From assembly GCF_036711975.1 (NCBI RefSeq), contig NW_027248940.1, forward strand, positions 1,612,001 to 1,676,000: a DNA stretch of 64,000 nucleotides, written 5' to 3'. Origin of the DNA: Onthophagus taurus. Lineage: Eukaryota; Arthropoda; Insecta; Coleoptera; Scarabaeidae. This document shows, piece after piece, positions 11,288 to 23,800 of this stretch. The position numbers and the translations under genes are program-made. Each line of letters opens with the position of its first letter. Position 1 is the stretch's first letter. The notes under the pieces are model-generated. The model was given only the letters and a program-made list of their open reading frames with translations, was not told the origin of the DNA and ran no database searches.

Positions 11288-11700
11288 TAAATCAATAAAT
11301 GCCTAAGGTTTAGATTACCTTCAATAATTTCCGTGATTTGTCATATACAGATAAAATTTGGTATACTGTGAAATTTTATAATGAGGAATCTGATAAGATC
11401 GGCATCCACCAACATCCCTTTTCGAGAAAATATATAATTTTAACTAACAATCGATAATAATGAAATACTAGTAATAACAGCTATGTTCCAAAAAGCGGCA
11501 CCGACTCGTATTCAAATGCATTCAACTAAGAATAAAATCAACGTCGCTGATTGTCGGGGAATTACCCGACAATCGGACAGTCCTAGTCGCCATCGGCCTG
11601 GCGCGCCAGCCCGATCGAGTACACATGGAGCGGTGTTGCCGCATTAGGCGTGTTCACGAGCGAATCTCGTTTCGAATTTTTCGCCAGCTAGGTAGGCCTC

Positions 11701-11853
11701 TTAAATAATTTGAGAATAAAAGAAAGGGAGCCAATCTGAAGCACTGCACTATCACACAGAGGATAGTAGGCGGTATCACTTGTGTAGTGGGAACTTTTGA
11801 TAAGACACAACTTGTTTTAATTTAATAAACGATCAGAGCCACAACATGCGTGT
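11701..11853 (-). mobile_element. retrotransposon copy 2, 5' UTR remainder
   Basis: Nearly identical to 1727-1872 (a few substitutions). It ends at the same word, ACAACATGCGTG, which defines the element's 5' end. Its 5' end points at gene A1, whose first exon lies about 80 bp away, so it forms a head-to-head arrangement. Confidence 0.7.
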
Positions 11854-11919
11854 TATCTACTCGATCGCCATCTTCATACATAATGAACCTTGATAACTTT
11901 TAGCGGCTGTATTTAGTCC

Positions 11920-12639
11920 TCTTCTACATTCTCTACTATAAATAAGTAAGTTTAATACTATGTTACACTATATTAATATTAAATATCCATCATTTTTTAA
12001 GTTGCCGTAAACAAGATGAGTTACAATGAACCATTATCCAATTATTCAGCAGTCCAATACTTGAAGAATCACTGCGATTCAGATTCAGATAACTCTTATA
12101 GCGGAGAAAGTGAATTAAATGAAGAATATGAGCGTCTTTTACCACCACCAATTCCTAACCAACAAATTAAAAGAAATTCAATTCGTATACGTGAATATCG
12201 AGAAGTGAAATTACCATCCAAAAAAACGAAAAAGAAAGTTAACAATCAGAAGATCAAACTACAAAAACCAAGTACGAAATCGTCAAGTATTAATGAGATA
12301 ACTCCAAGATATCAACAGACAAAATCTCATTATGTACCGACATATTCATATTTACATTATGATCAAGATCTTTATTACACTTGGCTACTACAAGATCAAG
12401 AAATAAGATATACCCCTATTAATGTAGGAGAAAATAAGAAGAAAATTAAATCGTACATGGATAAAAAGAACGTTGTGAATTGTATAGGAGTTGATTTATT
12501 AAGTGGGTATTGTTTGAATCACTTCCACGTTCCTAAAAAGGATAAATCGGTCATAATGAAAAGATCTTTTTATATAAATCTGTGCTGTTTGCTGATTAAT
12601 AACGTTTTAGGTGACTATTTTTATTCAAAAACTATTTAA
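11920..12639 (+). CDS. gene A1, unknown acidic/basic protein (207 aa), paralog of gene A2
   Basis: The CDS is 12016-12639. It probably has a non-coding first exon ending near 11946 (donor GTAAGT) and an acceptor at TTTTTAAG just before 12010, because the same donor/acceptor layout recurs upstream of gene A2. The N-terminus is acidic with a serine/aspartate run (CDSDSDNSYSGESELNEEYE), followed by PPPIP, a basic RIREYREVK block and a Lys-rich stretch. The last ~25 residues are hydrophobic (NLCCLLINNVLG). The family is not recognised. The N-terminal 70 residues are about 85% identical to gene A2, which argues for a real, recently duplicated gene. The promoter region has been invaded by a retrotransposon 5' end. 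Confidence 0.6.
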
Positions 12640-12817
12640 ATCATTAATTTTTTAATAATTTAATAAATAAATCAAATTGATAGTTTGAATAAGAGATGGC
12701 GTTTTGTTTTAATTTGAATAACCCGCAACAGATGGCGCTCAAACTAAATCTAAACGTAGTATTGATTTTAAACGCGCTTCCTCTTCGAAGGGGTTAATAA
12801 TAATTAAGTTGTAAATC

Positions 12818-13264
12818 ATGGAAGAAGCGGTGGTTAATCTTGAAAAGCAGGTATAGTTCGAATAATATTTCGATTTATATTTATTAATTTTCCATATGAA
12901 AAAGATGCAAAAAACCGATGAGAAGTTAGATGATTTGGCGACCCAAGTAGGTGACATAACCTCGGATTTGCTCTCGGAAGAAGATAAAGAAATCGAAGTT
13001 TATACTTTATTGAAGTCGGTAAACGAGGTGAAATCGAATTATCAGAGTTTACACAGAGATATTCAAGAGGTGCAAGGATTGCAAAGGGAGTTAAGCGGCC
13101 AACTTCACGCGCAATTGAAGCTGATGCAGAAAAAGTGTAGCCAACTGAAGGAGAAAATATCAGTAGTAAAAGTGCCTCCTAGTAATAGTAAAAGTTGTTG
13201 CGAGGGTTCGAATTCGACGCGATTTTTGATATCGCCCGACACGACAGGCTCAAAATACGAGTGA
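12818..13264 (+). CDS. Ska2: SKA2-like spindle and kinetochore-associated protein
   Basis: Two exons: 12818-12850 and 12905-13264, joined in phase 0 across a 54-bp intron (GTATAG ... AAAAAG), giving 130 residues. The protein is almost wholly helical. An N-terminal coiled coil starts MEEAVVNLEKQ, then comes QMQKTDEKLDDLATQVG, and then VYTLLKSVNEVKSNYQSLHRD, which matches the SKA2 family pattern (LL..L..IKSRYQ.L). A second helix (QRELSGQLHAQLKLMQKKCSQLKEKI) follows, and the tail is polar and probably disordered. Known role of the family: part of the SKA complex that couples kinetochores to spindle microtubules in mitosis. The length fits SKA2 (~120 residues). An alternative start at 12896 would avoid splicing but loses the conserved first helix. 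The call is from motif resemblance only. Confidence 0.6.
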
Positions 13265-13860
13265 AAAGCTCGAAAAAGAATTTTTTTGTTACATTTCGCT
13301 GATTGAATTAATGCTGTTGCTATTTTAATATTATTGTTGGTATTGTTGGTGTTTTTATTTTTGTTTTGTTTGTATGGCTCGCTTTAGGCGTGACGTTGGC
13401 AACAACCAAAATATATCCGGTAAACGTCAGCATAGCGCGCCAAATTTAAATTAAAAAAATTCAACAAAAAAAATGTTTAAAAAAATTATTTTATTTTTAA
13501 TTGTTTTTGTTATTGCATGAAACGATTATGATTAAGAAAGTTTTGGTTAATGCACTGGTTTTTCAGAACGTACACGAAAAAAACGAGTGGTAAGTAATTT
13601 TCTTTTAGCAATAATTAAGGTAATCTAGTCAATTTTAAAAATCTAACGATTTTTTGTCAATAAATAATGTGGGAAGCACAAATATTTAAAGAGATTAAAA
13701 ATTTTAAAAATTAGTGTTTAGAGCACAAGAAATGAGTAAATTAAAAAGGAAAGACTTTGAAGTAACCTTAAAGACTACGAAATGAAATAATTGTTTTACT
13801 TAGAAATGACAGAAAATATATATATTTGACCAATCACAATTAAATGGTTTGTTTTATTTC
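13265..13860 (+). other. gene-free spacer before satellite A; possible tiny exons
   Basis: Mostly AT-rich. Around 13470 there is a 15-codon reading frame with a signal-peptide-like peptide (MFKKIILFLIVFVIA). Around 13528-13590 an ATG, a TTTTTCAG acceptor-like site and a perfect GTAAGT donor lie close together, so a small 5' exon is possible. No downstream partner exon was found. Satellite monomers begin near 13860. Confidence 0.3.
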
Positions 13861-16800
13861 AATTAACCCAAATTTACCTTCAAATTAATGATTTCTAAAT
13901 GAATTAAATTTCTGCGAGTAGAATTCAAAAAATTGCTACATCAAAACTAGTTGGAATTAAAAGATAAATTTTGGAGTGCTGATTTTGGATTAAATTTGCT
14001 TTAAAATGCTTTTTATTTCAAGTTGATATCTCAATTAGTTTTTGAGATACAAAGTCTTAAAGTTTAACAATATTCTAAAATTATGATGAGACTTATAAAA
14101 TCGCTCTTTAAAAATGGTTTGGAATTAAAAAATGATTTTAACTGTGCTAAATCTAGATTAAATTTGCTTCAAAATGTACTTTATTTCATCGCGATATCTC
14201 AATTAGTTCTTAAGATACGATTTTTTTAAAATCAAGTTAATTAAAATAACCTCTAAACGAATCAATTTTGTGCGATTTGAATTCAAAAAATCGCTACATC
14301 CAAACTACTTGGAATTAAAAGATAATTTTTGCAGCCCTAATTTTGGATTAAATTTGCTTTAAAATGCTTTATATTTCAAATTGATATCTCAATTAGTTTT
14401 TGAGATACAAAGTCTTAAAGTTTAACAATATTCTAAAATTATGATGAAACTTAAAAAATCGCTCTTTAAAAATGGTTTGGAATGAAAAAATGATTTTAAC
14501 TGTGCTAAATCTAGATTAAATTTGCTTCAAAATGTACTTTATTTCATCGCGATATCTCAATTAGTTCTTAAGATACGATTTTTTAAAAATCAAGTTAATT
14601 AAAATTACCTCTAAATGAATCAATTTTGTGCGATTTGAATTCAAAAAATCGCTACATCCAAACTACTTGGAATTAAAAGATAATTTTTGGAGCGATAATT
14701 TTGGATTAAATTTGCTTTAAAATGCTTTATATTTCAAGTTGATATCTCAATTAGTTTTTGAGATACAAAGTCTTAAAGTTTAACAATATTCTAAAATTAT
14801 GATGAAACTTAAAAAATCGCTCTTTAAAAATGGTTTGGAATGAAAAAATGATTTTAACTGTGCTAAATCTAGATTAAATTTGCTTCAAAATGTACTTTAT
14901 TTCATCGCGATATCTCAATTAGTTCTTAAGATACGATTTTTTAAAAATCAAGTTAATTAAAATTACCTCTAAATGAATCAATTTTGTGCGATTTGAATTC
15001 AAAAAATCGCTACATCCAAACTACTTGGAATTAAAAGATAATTTTTGGAGCGTTAATTTTGAATTAAATTTGTTTTAAAATGCTTTTTATTTCAAGTTGA
15101 TATCTCAATTAGTTTTTGAGATACAAAGTCTTAAAGTTTAACAATATTCTAAAATTATGATGAAACTTAAAAAATTGTTATTTAAAAATGGTTTGGAATG
15201 AAAAAATGATTTTAACTGTGCTAAATCTAGATTAAATTTGCTTCAAAATGTACTTTATTTCATCGCGATATCTCAATTAGTTCTTAAGATACGATTTTTT
15301 AAAAATCAAGTTAATTAAAATTACCTCTAAATGAATCAATTTTGTGCGATTTGAATTCAAAAAATCGCTACATCCAAACTACTTGGAATTAAAAGATAAT
15401 TTTTGGAGCGTTAATTTTGAATTAAATTTGTTTTAAAATGCTTTTTATTTCAAGTTGATATCTCAATTAGTTTTTGAGATACAAAGTCTTAAAGTTTAAC
15501 AATATTCTAAAATTATGATGAAACTTAAAAAATTGTTATTTAAAAATGGTTTGGAATGAAAAAATGATTTTAACTGTGCTAAATCTAGATTAAATTTGCT
15601 TCAAAATGTACTTTATTTCATCGCGATATCTCAATTAGTTCTTAAGATACGACTTTTTAAAAATCAAGTTAATTAAAATAACCTCGAAATGAATCAATTT
15701 TGTGCGATTTGAATTCAAAAAATCGCTACATCAAAACTTGTTGGAATTAAAAAATAATCTTTGGAGTGTTAATTTTAGATTAAATTTGCTTTAAAATGCT
15801 TTCTATTTCAACTCGATATCTCAATTAGTTTTTGAGATACATACTCTTAAAATTTAACAATATTTTAAAATTACGATGAAACTTAGAAAATCGCTCCTTA
15901 AAAATTGTTTGGAATTAAAAAATAATTTTAAATGTGCTAAATCTAGATTAAATTTGCTACAAAATCCTTTTTATTTCATCGCGACATCTCAATTAGTTCT
16001 TAAGATACGATTTTTTAAAAATCGACTTAATTGAAATAACCTCTAAATGAATCAATTTTGTGCGATTTGAATTCAAAAAATCGCTACATCAAAACTTGTT
16101 GGAATTAAAAGATAATTTTTAGAGTGTTAATTTTAGATTAAATTTGCTTTAAAATGCTTTCTATTTCAACTCGATATCTCAATTAGTTTTTGAGATACAT
16201 ACTCTTAAAGTTTAACAATGTTCTAAAATTATGATGAATTTTAAAAAATCGCTCCTTCAAAATTGTTTGGAATTAAATAATAACTTTAACTGTGCTAAAT
16301 CTAGATTAAATTTGCTTCAAAATGCTTTATATTTCATCGCGATATCTCAATTAGTTCTTAAGATACGATTTTTTAAAAATCGACTTAATTAAAATAACCT
16401 CTAAACGAATCAATTTTGTGCGATTTGAATTCAAAAAATCGCTACATCAAAACTTGTTGGAATTAAAAGATAATCTTTGGAGTGTTAATTTTAGATTAAA
16501 TTTCTTTTAAAATGCTTTCTATTTCAACTCGATATCTCAATTAGTTTTTGAGATACATACTCTTAAAGTTTAACAATATGCTAATATTATGATGAATTTA
16601 AAAAAATCGCTCCTTCAAAATTGTTTGGAATTAAATAATAACTTTAACTGTGCTAAATTTAGATTAAAATTGCATTAAAATGCTTTTTATTTCATCGCGA
16701 TATCTCAATTAGTTCTTAAGATACGACTTTTTTAAAATCGTCTTTATTAAAATAGCCTCTAAATTAATCACTTTTGTCCGATTTGAATTCAAAAAATCGC

Positions 16801-17250
16801 TACATCAAAACTACTTGGAATTAAAAGATAATTTTTGGAGCTCTAATTTTGGATTAAATTTGCTTTAAAATGCTTTTTATTTCAAGTTGATATCTCAATT
16901 AACTAATTGAGATACATACTCTTAAAATTTAACAATATTCTAAAATTACGATGAAACCTAGAAAATCGCTCTTTAAAAATTGTTTGGAATTAAAAAATGA
17001 TTTTAAGTGTGCTTAATCTAGATTAAATTTGCTACAAAATGCTTTTTATTTCAACGCGATATCTCAATTAGTTCTTAAGATACGATTTATTAAAAATCGA
17101 TGATATCAAAATAACCTCTAAAAGAATCAATTTCATGCAATTTGAATTCAAAAAATCGCTACATCAAAACTTGTTGGAATTAAAAGATAATTTTTGGAGT
17201 GTTAATTTTAGATTAAATTTGCTTTAAAATGAATTTTATTTTATCGGGAT
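13860..17250 (+). repeat. satellite A array, plus orientation, ~358-bp dimers
   Basis: About nine dimers of two related ~179-bp monomers. The word AAATCGCTACATC recurs near 14292, 14651, 15009, 15367 and onward at ~358-bp steps. Each monomer contains GATATCTCAATTAG followed after a short spacer by TTGAGATAC or TTAAGATAC. The central dimers (14.3-15.6 kb) are the most alike, and divergence increases towards both edges. Confidence 0.9.
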
Positions 17251-19320
17251 ATCTCAATTTGTTCTTGAGATACAATTATTTAATTGCATTTTAATTGATT
17301 TAACCTCAATAACGACATGGTTGAATTAAAAAGATTGTATCTCTGGGAATTATGGAAACGAAGTAATTATATTTGGCTCGTTGAAACTAGATTAAATTTG
17401 CTTCAAAATGCTTCTTATTTTATTAAGATATCTCAATTAGTTTTTGAGATATAATTGTTTCAAATTTGGTGTTTATGATTTGAACTTCTTAAAAGTGAAT
17501 TAAAAAAATCATAACAACAAAATTTGATGCTATAAAGAAATAATTTTTTACTCAATAATTATCAATTAAATTTGATTTAAAATAAATTTTATTTCATGGT
17601 GATATCTCAATTCGTTCTTGAGATACAATTATTTAATTGCATTTTAATCGATTTAACCTCAATAACGACATGGTTGAATTAAAAAAATCGTATTTCCGGT
17701 AATTATGGAAACGAAGGAATTATATTTAGCTCGTTGAAACTAGATTAAATTTGCTTCAAAATGCTTCTTATTTTATTAAGATATCTCAATTAGTTTTTGA
17801 GATACGATTGTTTCAAATTTGGTGTTTATAATTTGAACTTGTCAAAAGTGAATTAAACGAATCATAACAACAAAATTTGATGCTATAAAGAAATGGTTTT
17901 TTATTCAATAATTATCAATTAAATTTGATTTAAAATGAATTTTATTTCATCGCGATATCTCATTTCGTTTTTGAGATACAATTATTTAATTGCATTTTAA
18001 TCGATTTAACCTCAATAACGACATGGTTGAATTAAAAAAATCGTATTTCCGGTAATTATGGAAACGAAGGAATTATATTTAGCTCGTTGAAACTAGATTA
18101 AATTTGCTTCAAAATGCTTCTTATTTTATTAAGATATCTCAATTAGTTTTTGAGATACGATTGTTTCAAATTAGGTGTTTATAATTTGAACTTGTCAAAA
18201 GCGAATTAAAAAAATCATAACAACAAAATTTGATACTATAAAGAAATAATTTTTTACTCAATAATAATCAATTAAATTTGATTTAAAATGAATTTTATTT
18301 TATCGCGATATCTCATTTCGTTTTTGAGATACAATTATTTAATTGCATTTTAGTCGATTTAACCTCAATAACGACATGGTTGAATTAAAAAAATCGTATT
18401 TCCGGTAATTATGGAAACGAAGGAATTATATTTAGCTCGTTGAAACTAGATTAAATTTGCTTCAAAATGCTTCTTATTTTATTAAGATATCTCAATTAGT
18501 TTTTGAGATACGATTGTTTCAAATTAGGTGTTTATAATTTGAACTTGTCAAAAGCGAATTAAAAAAATCATAACAACAAAATTTGATACTATAAAGAAAT
18601 AATTTTTTACTCAATAATAATCAATTATATTTGTTTTAAAATGAATTTTATTTTATCGCGATATCTCATTTCGTTTTTGAGATACAATTATTTAATTGCA
18701 TTTTAGTCGATTTAACCTCAATAACGACATGGTTGAATTAAAAAAATTGTATCTCCGGGAATTATGGAAACGAAGTAATTATATTTGGCTTGTTGAAACT
18801 AGGTTAAATTTGCTTCAAAATGCTTCTTATTTTATTAAGATATCTCAATTAGTTTTTGAGATATAATTGTTTCAAATTTGGTGTTTATGATTTAAACTTG
18901 TCAAAAGTGAATTAAAAAAATCATAACAACAAAATTTGATGCTATAAAGAAATAATTTTTTACTCAATAATTATCAATTAAATTTGATTTAAAATGAATT
19001 TTATTTCATCGCGATATCTCATTTCGTTTTTGAGATACAATTATTTAATTGCGTTTTAATCGATTTAACCTCAATTACGACATGGTTGAATTAAAAAAAT
19101 TGTATCTCCGGGAATTATGGAAACGAAGAAATTATATTTGGCTCGTTGAAATTAGATTAAATTTGCTTCAAAATGCTTCTTATTTTGTTATGATATCTCA
19201 ATTAGTTTTTGAGATACGATTTTTTTAATTTATAAAGTAGTGTTGAATTTAAAAAATCATAACAATTATGTTTATGGGAATTAAAAAATAATCTTTATTA
19301 AATTTCCTTTAAACCCCACT
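17250..19320 (+). repeat. satellite B array, plus orientation, ~353-bp dimers
   Basis: About six dimers marked by the words ATGGTTGAATTAAAAAAAT and CGTTGAAACTAGATTAAATT. Related to satellite A by the shared TATCTCAA ... TTGAGATA dyad and the AAATTTGCTTCAAAATG block. The array stops within about 35 bp of the CRAL-TRIO gene 1 stop codon. Confidence 0.9.
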
Positions 19321-19353
19321 TGATTTTTTTCGATTTTTGAATTACAATAATAA

Positions 19354-20359
19354 TTAATCGATATCCAATTTTTTAAACGTTCCTTGTATCCCGAATTGCT
19401 CCAAATTCTTCGCTTTCCCCACCCGTTTTTGCTCGTTGGATTTCACATCTTCATCCGCAATCAACAAATCGATGTGTTCCTTTATATTTTCAACTTGATT
19501 TTTGTGTAATTCCTCCAAACTCAACTCATTTCCGCCGTAATCTTTGGGCAAAACCTCTTTAGGCACGAATTTGTACAAACTTTCCATTTTGCTGTGGCAG
19601 TACATTTGTTCTTGTAATTCTCTTTTTAAGCACTGCCGAACTAAGTTAACGAATTTCTCAACTATCCCGTTTACGTTGACGACGTGGATTTGTTTTAATC
19701 GAACGGGCATCGCTTCTTGCACGAAAATGAAATACTTTTTTAGGCTCATTATGTTCATTTTTAAGACGTGTCCTAATTGTAATCCGGCTCCATCCATGAT
19801 TAAAACATGGGCTTCTTGCGGCCCTAATTGTTGATTGTAAATAGTCAATGCCATATCGATTACTTTTATGGTGTCGTTGAAGACGAAAGTGTCCGTTTTG
19901 CAGTTATGAAGCTTTACGATACAAACCATGTAGTTGTTGGTCGGGATTAATTGCTGAAATGGAGCTGCTATGCTAAAATAATTAATCATTAATAAGAAAA
20001 AATTGTTTAATTAATATTTACACCGTGTTTAAGTGGGTTTTAACCGATTCTTGATTGAGATTTCGACCGGAAAAGAATTCGGGGCAATGAGTTTTTAAGG
20101 TATAAAAGTTTTCTAAGCACGTTTTTGTCGCTTGGATGTTGTAATAACAACTACTTAAAAAAAGGAGCATTTGGTAATCTAAAAGAGCTCAATAAGAATT
20201 AATTAAATTAAAATAAATTAATTAATTACCCGAAATTTTCGGTAAATGTTGCTCCTTAGCCATCCATTCTTGCAAAATTTGAGCATCCCCAGGTTTTAAT
20301 TTGTCATCTTTTTGATACAAAAAATCGACGTTTCCAACGTTTGCACACAACTTGCACAT
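19354..20359 (-). CDS. CRAL-TRIO domain protein 1 (alpha-tocopherol transfer protein-like)
   Basis: Three exons on the minus strand: 20230-20359, 20022-20178 and 19354-19972 (phases 1 and 2; introns GTAATT...TTTTAG and GTAAAT...TTTTAG) encode 301 residues, the usual length of insect members. The N-terminal CRAL-TRIO-N helices (LQEWMAKEQHLPKI, LLFLSSCYYNIQATKTCLE, THCPEFFSGR) are followed by the lipid-binding lobe: VLIMDGAGLQLGHVLKMNI, KYFIFVQEAMPVRLKQIHVVNV and LPKDYGGNELSLEEL. Family role: cytosolic carriers of hydrophobic ligands such as retinoids and tocopherol; the ligand here is unknown. It is a diverged paralog of gene 2 at 36.5 kb, with the 157-nt second exon conserved in length. The 3' end abuts satellite B. 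Confidence 0.85.
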
Positions 20360-20770
20360 TTTAATTTTTTTATTTTAAATAAAACCTCGAAATCGGAAAT
20401 TCGCTTTTAAAGCAAATTTAAAAGTGCAATTTAAAATCGGCAAGGTCACAGTAATCGTTATAAAGCAATTAGTTTTTTAAAAAATGGGGTATTAAAAATA
20501 TAATTGTTTCCTGTGTCTCTCTTTCTCTCGTGAGAGCAACGAGATCGTGTGTATTAAAAAATCGTAACTGCTTTAATACTAATTGTTAATAATTGATTGA
20601 AAACATATTTAAAAATAATAACAACAATAATTGAATTATAGTATATTAGAGAACAATTTTTATACGTTTTAATTAGTGGTTGTAACAACGTCGATTTAAA
20701 AAATATTGTATCTCAAGAACTAAATGTGTTTACATTTAATCTAGTTTCAACGAGCCAAATAATAATAATA
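20360..20770. repeat. 5' flank of CRAL-TRIO gene 1 with a relic of satellite B (minus)
   Basis: 20360-20690 is unique AT-rich flank with a CTCTCTTTCTCTC run near 20517. 20700-20765 matches satellite B in minus orientation (GTATCTCAAGAACTAAATG, then ATCTAGTTTCAACGAGCCAAAT). This relic lies just left of array C, and the main minus-oriented B array starts right after C. Confidence 0.6.
20439..20450 (+). promoter_or_regulatory. FTZ-F1/ERR-type nuclear receptor half-site upstream of CRAL-TRIO gene 1
   Basis: CAAGGTCA is an exact extended half-site about 85 bp upstream of the minus-strand ATG. A TTTATAAC TATA-like word lies a little further upstream (20453-20460). A single 8-base match in AT-rich DNA has limited weight; the position is suggestive only. 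Confidence 0.25.
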
Positions 20771-20889
20771 CATTGCTATATTGTTATCAAAACATAAACT
20801 CATACAAACACAATCATTGCAAATGAAAATAATAAAAGAAAAAATCATACATGAGAACAATCTTATGGTTCAACTCGTGTTGTTGAACC

Positions 20890-23800
20890 ACCATAGCATA
20901 GAAAGATGCGAGACCACCATGCATCTGAGGGAAAAAGTGTTAGAAAGTACTGTGTTAAGGGTAAATTTTGCTACAACTTTTCATCTAAAAGTTTTTCTGC
21001 ATCATGCTTGGGCGCTTTTTCTTCCATTAACCAATTGTGACACTAGGAATTCTCTTAATTTTCATATTTTCGAATATTTCTCTACATTGATGCATCTAAG
21101 AGCAAAAGTGTTAGAAAGTAATGTGTTAAGGGTAAATTTTGTTACAACTTTTGTTTTAAAAGTTTTTTGTATCATGCTCGGAATATCGATTTTTTTTCTA
21201 TTAGCAACTTGTGAAACTACGAATTCTTCTAATTTTCACATTTTCGAATTTTTCTCGATATTGATGCATTTGAGAGCAAAAGTGTTAGAAAGTAATGTGT
21301 TAAGGGTAAAATTTGCTACAACGTTTGATCTAAAACTTTTTCTGCATCATGCTTGGAATACCGCTTTTTCTTCCATTAACCAATTGTGAAACTACGAATT
21401 CTCTTAATTTTCACATTTTCGAATATTTCTCTACATTGATGCATCTGAGAGCAAAAGTGTTAGAAAGTAATGTGTTAAGGGTAAAATTTGCTATAACTTT
21501 TGTTTTAAAAGTTTTTCTATATCATGCTCGCAATATGGATTTTTTTTCTATTAGCAACTTGTGAAACTACGAATTCTTCTAATTTTCACATTTTCGAATT
21601 TTTCTCGATATTGATGCATTTGAGAGCAAAAGTGTTAGAAAGTAATGTGTTAAGGGTAAAATTTGCTACAAGTTTTGTTTTAAAAGTTTTTCTGTATCAC
21701 ACTCGGAATACCGATTTTCTTTCCATTAGCAACTTGTGAAACTACGAATTCTTCTAATTTTCATATTTTCAAATATTTCTCTACATTGATGCATCTGAGA
21801 GGAAAAGTGTTAGAGAATAATGTGTTAAGGGTAAAATTTGCTACAAGTTTTGTTTTAAAAGTTTTTTTGTATCATGCTCGGAATATCGATTTTTTTTCTA
21901 TTAGCAACTTGTGAAACTACGAAATCTTCCAATTTTCATATTTTCCAATTTTTCTCGACATTGATGCATTTGAGAGCAAAAGTGTTAGAAAGTAATGTGT
22001 TAAGAGTAAAATTTGCTACAACTTTTGTTTAAAAAGTTTTTCTGTATTATACTCGGAATATCGATTTTTCTTCCATTAGCAACTTCTGAAACAACAAATT
22101 CTTCTAATTTTCATATTTTCAAATATTTCTCTACATTGATGCATCTGAGAGGAAAAGTGTTACAGAATAATGTGTTAAGGGTAAAATTTGCTACAACTTT
22201 TGTTTTAAAAGCTTTTCTGTATCACACTCGGAATACCGATTTTTTTTCTATTAGCAACTTGTGAAACTACGAAATCTTCCAATTTTCATATTTTCCAATT
22301 TTTCTCGACATTGATGCATCTGAGGGAAAAAGCGTTAGAAAGTAATATGTTAAGGGTAAAATTTGCTACAACTTTTGTTTTAAAAGTTTTTCTGTATTAT
22401 ACTCGGAATATCGATTTTTTTTCCATTAGCAACTTCTGAAAGAACGAATTCTTCTAATTTTCATATTTTCAAATATTTCTCTACATTGATGCATTTGAGA
22501 GGAAAAGTTTAGAGCGTAATGTGTTAAGGGTAAAATTTGCTACAAGTTTTGTTTTAAAAGTTTTTCTGTATCACACTCGGAATACCGATTTTTTTTCCAT
22601 TAGCAACTTGTGAAACTACGAATTCTTCTAGTTTTCACATTTTCAAATTTTTCTCGATATTGATGCGTTTGAGAGCAAAAGTGTTAGAATGTAATGTGTT
22701 AAGGGTAAAATTTGCTACAACTTTTGTTTTAAAAGTTTTTTGTATTAATCTCAGAATATCGATTTTTTTTCTATTAGCAACTTGTGAAACTACGCAATCT
22801 TCCAATTTTCATATTTTCCAATTTTTCTCGACATTGATGCATTTGAGAGCAAAAGTGTTAGAAAGTAATGTGTTAAGGGTAAAATTTGCTACAACTTTTG
22901 TTTTAAAAGTTTTTTGTATTAATCTCAGAATATCGATTTTTTTTCTATTAGCAACTTGTGAAACTACGAAATCTTCCAATTTTCATATTTTCCAATTTTT
23001 CTCGACATTGATACATCTGAGGGAAAAAGCGTTAGAAAGTAATGTGTTAAGGGTAAAATTTGCTACAACTTTTGTTTTAAAAGTTTTTTTATATCATGCT
23101 CGCAATATCAATTTTTTTTCTATTAGCAACTTGTGAAACTACGAAATCTTCCAATTTTCATATTTTCCAATTTTTTTCGACATTGATACATCTGAGGGAA
23201 AAAGCGTTAGAAAGTAATGTGTTAAGGGTAAAATTTGCTACAACTTTTGTTTTAAAAGTTTTTTTATATCATGCTCGCAATATCGATTTTTTTTCTATTA
23301 GCAACTTGTGAAACTACGAAATCTTCCAATTTTCATATTTTCCAATTTTTTTCGACATTGATACATCTGAGGGAAAAAGCGTTAGAAAGTAATGTGTTAA
23401 GGGTAAAATATGCTACAACTTTTGTTTTAAAAGTTTTTTTATATCATGCTCGCAATATCGATTTTTTTTCTATTAGCAACTTGTGAAACTACGAAATCTT
23501 CCAATTTTCATATTTTCCAATTTTTTTCGACATTGATACATCTGAGGGAAAAAGCGTTAGAAAGTAATGTGTTAAGGGTAAAATTTGCTACAACTTTTGT
23601 TTTAAAAGTTTTTTTATATCATGCTCGCAATATCGATTTTTTTTCTATTAGCAACTTGTGAAACTACGAAATCTTCCAATTTTCATATTTTCCAATTTTT
23701 TTCGACATTGATACATCTGAGGGAAAAAGCGTTAGAAAGTAATGTGTTAAGGGTAAAATTTGCTACAACTTTTGTTTTAAAAGTTTTTTTATATCATGCT

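Larger units (their letters stand above)
8807..11700. mobile_element. 2.9-kb DNA transposon inserted at TTAA, GAGG termini
   Basis: It is bounded by TTAA on both sides, within a retrotransposon 5' UTR that is continuous when the insert is removed. The ends are imperfect inverted repeats: the left begins GAGGATAACCTATTAGCG and the complement of the right begins GAGGCCTACCTAGCTGGCG, both followed by AAAA. TTAA duplication occurs in piggyBac and Sola3 elements. The GAGG end does not match the CCC-type piggyBac end seen at 54.6 kb, so the superfamily is unsettled. No transposase of its own was recognised; most of the interior is a nested mariner plus AT-rich sequence. GC-rich patches at 9130-9260 and 11545-11700 are unexplained. 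Confidence 0.6.
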
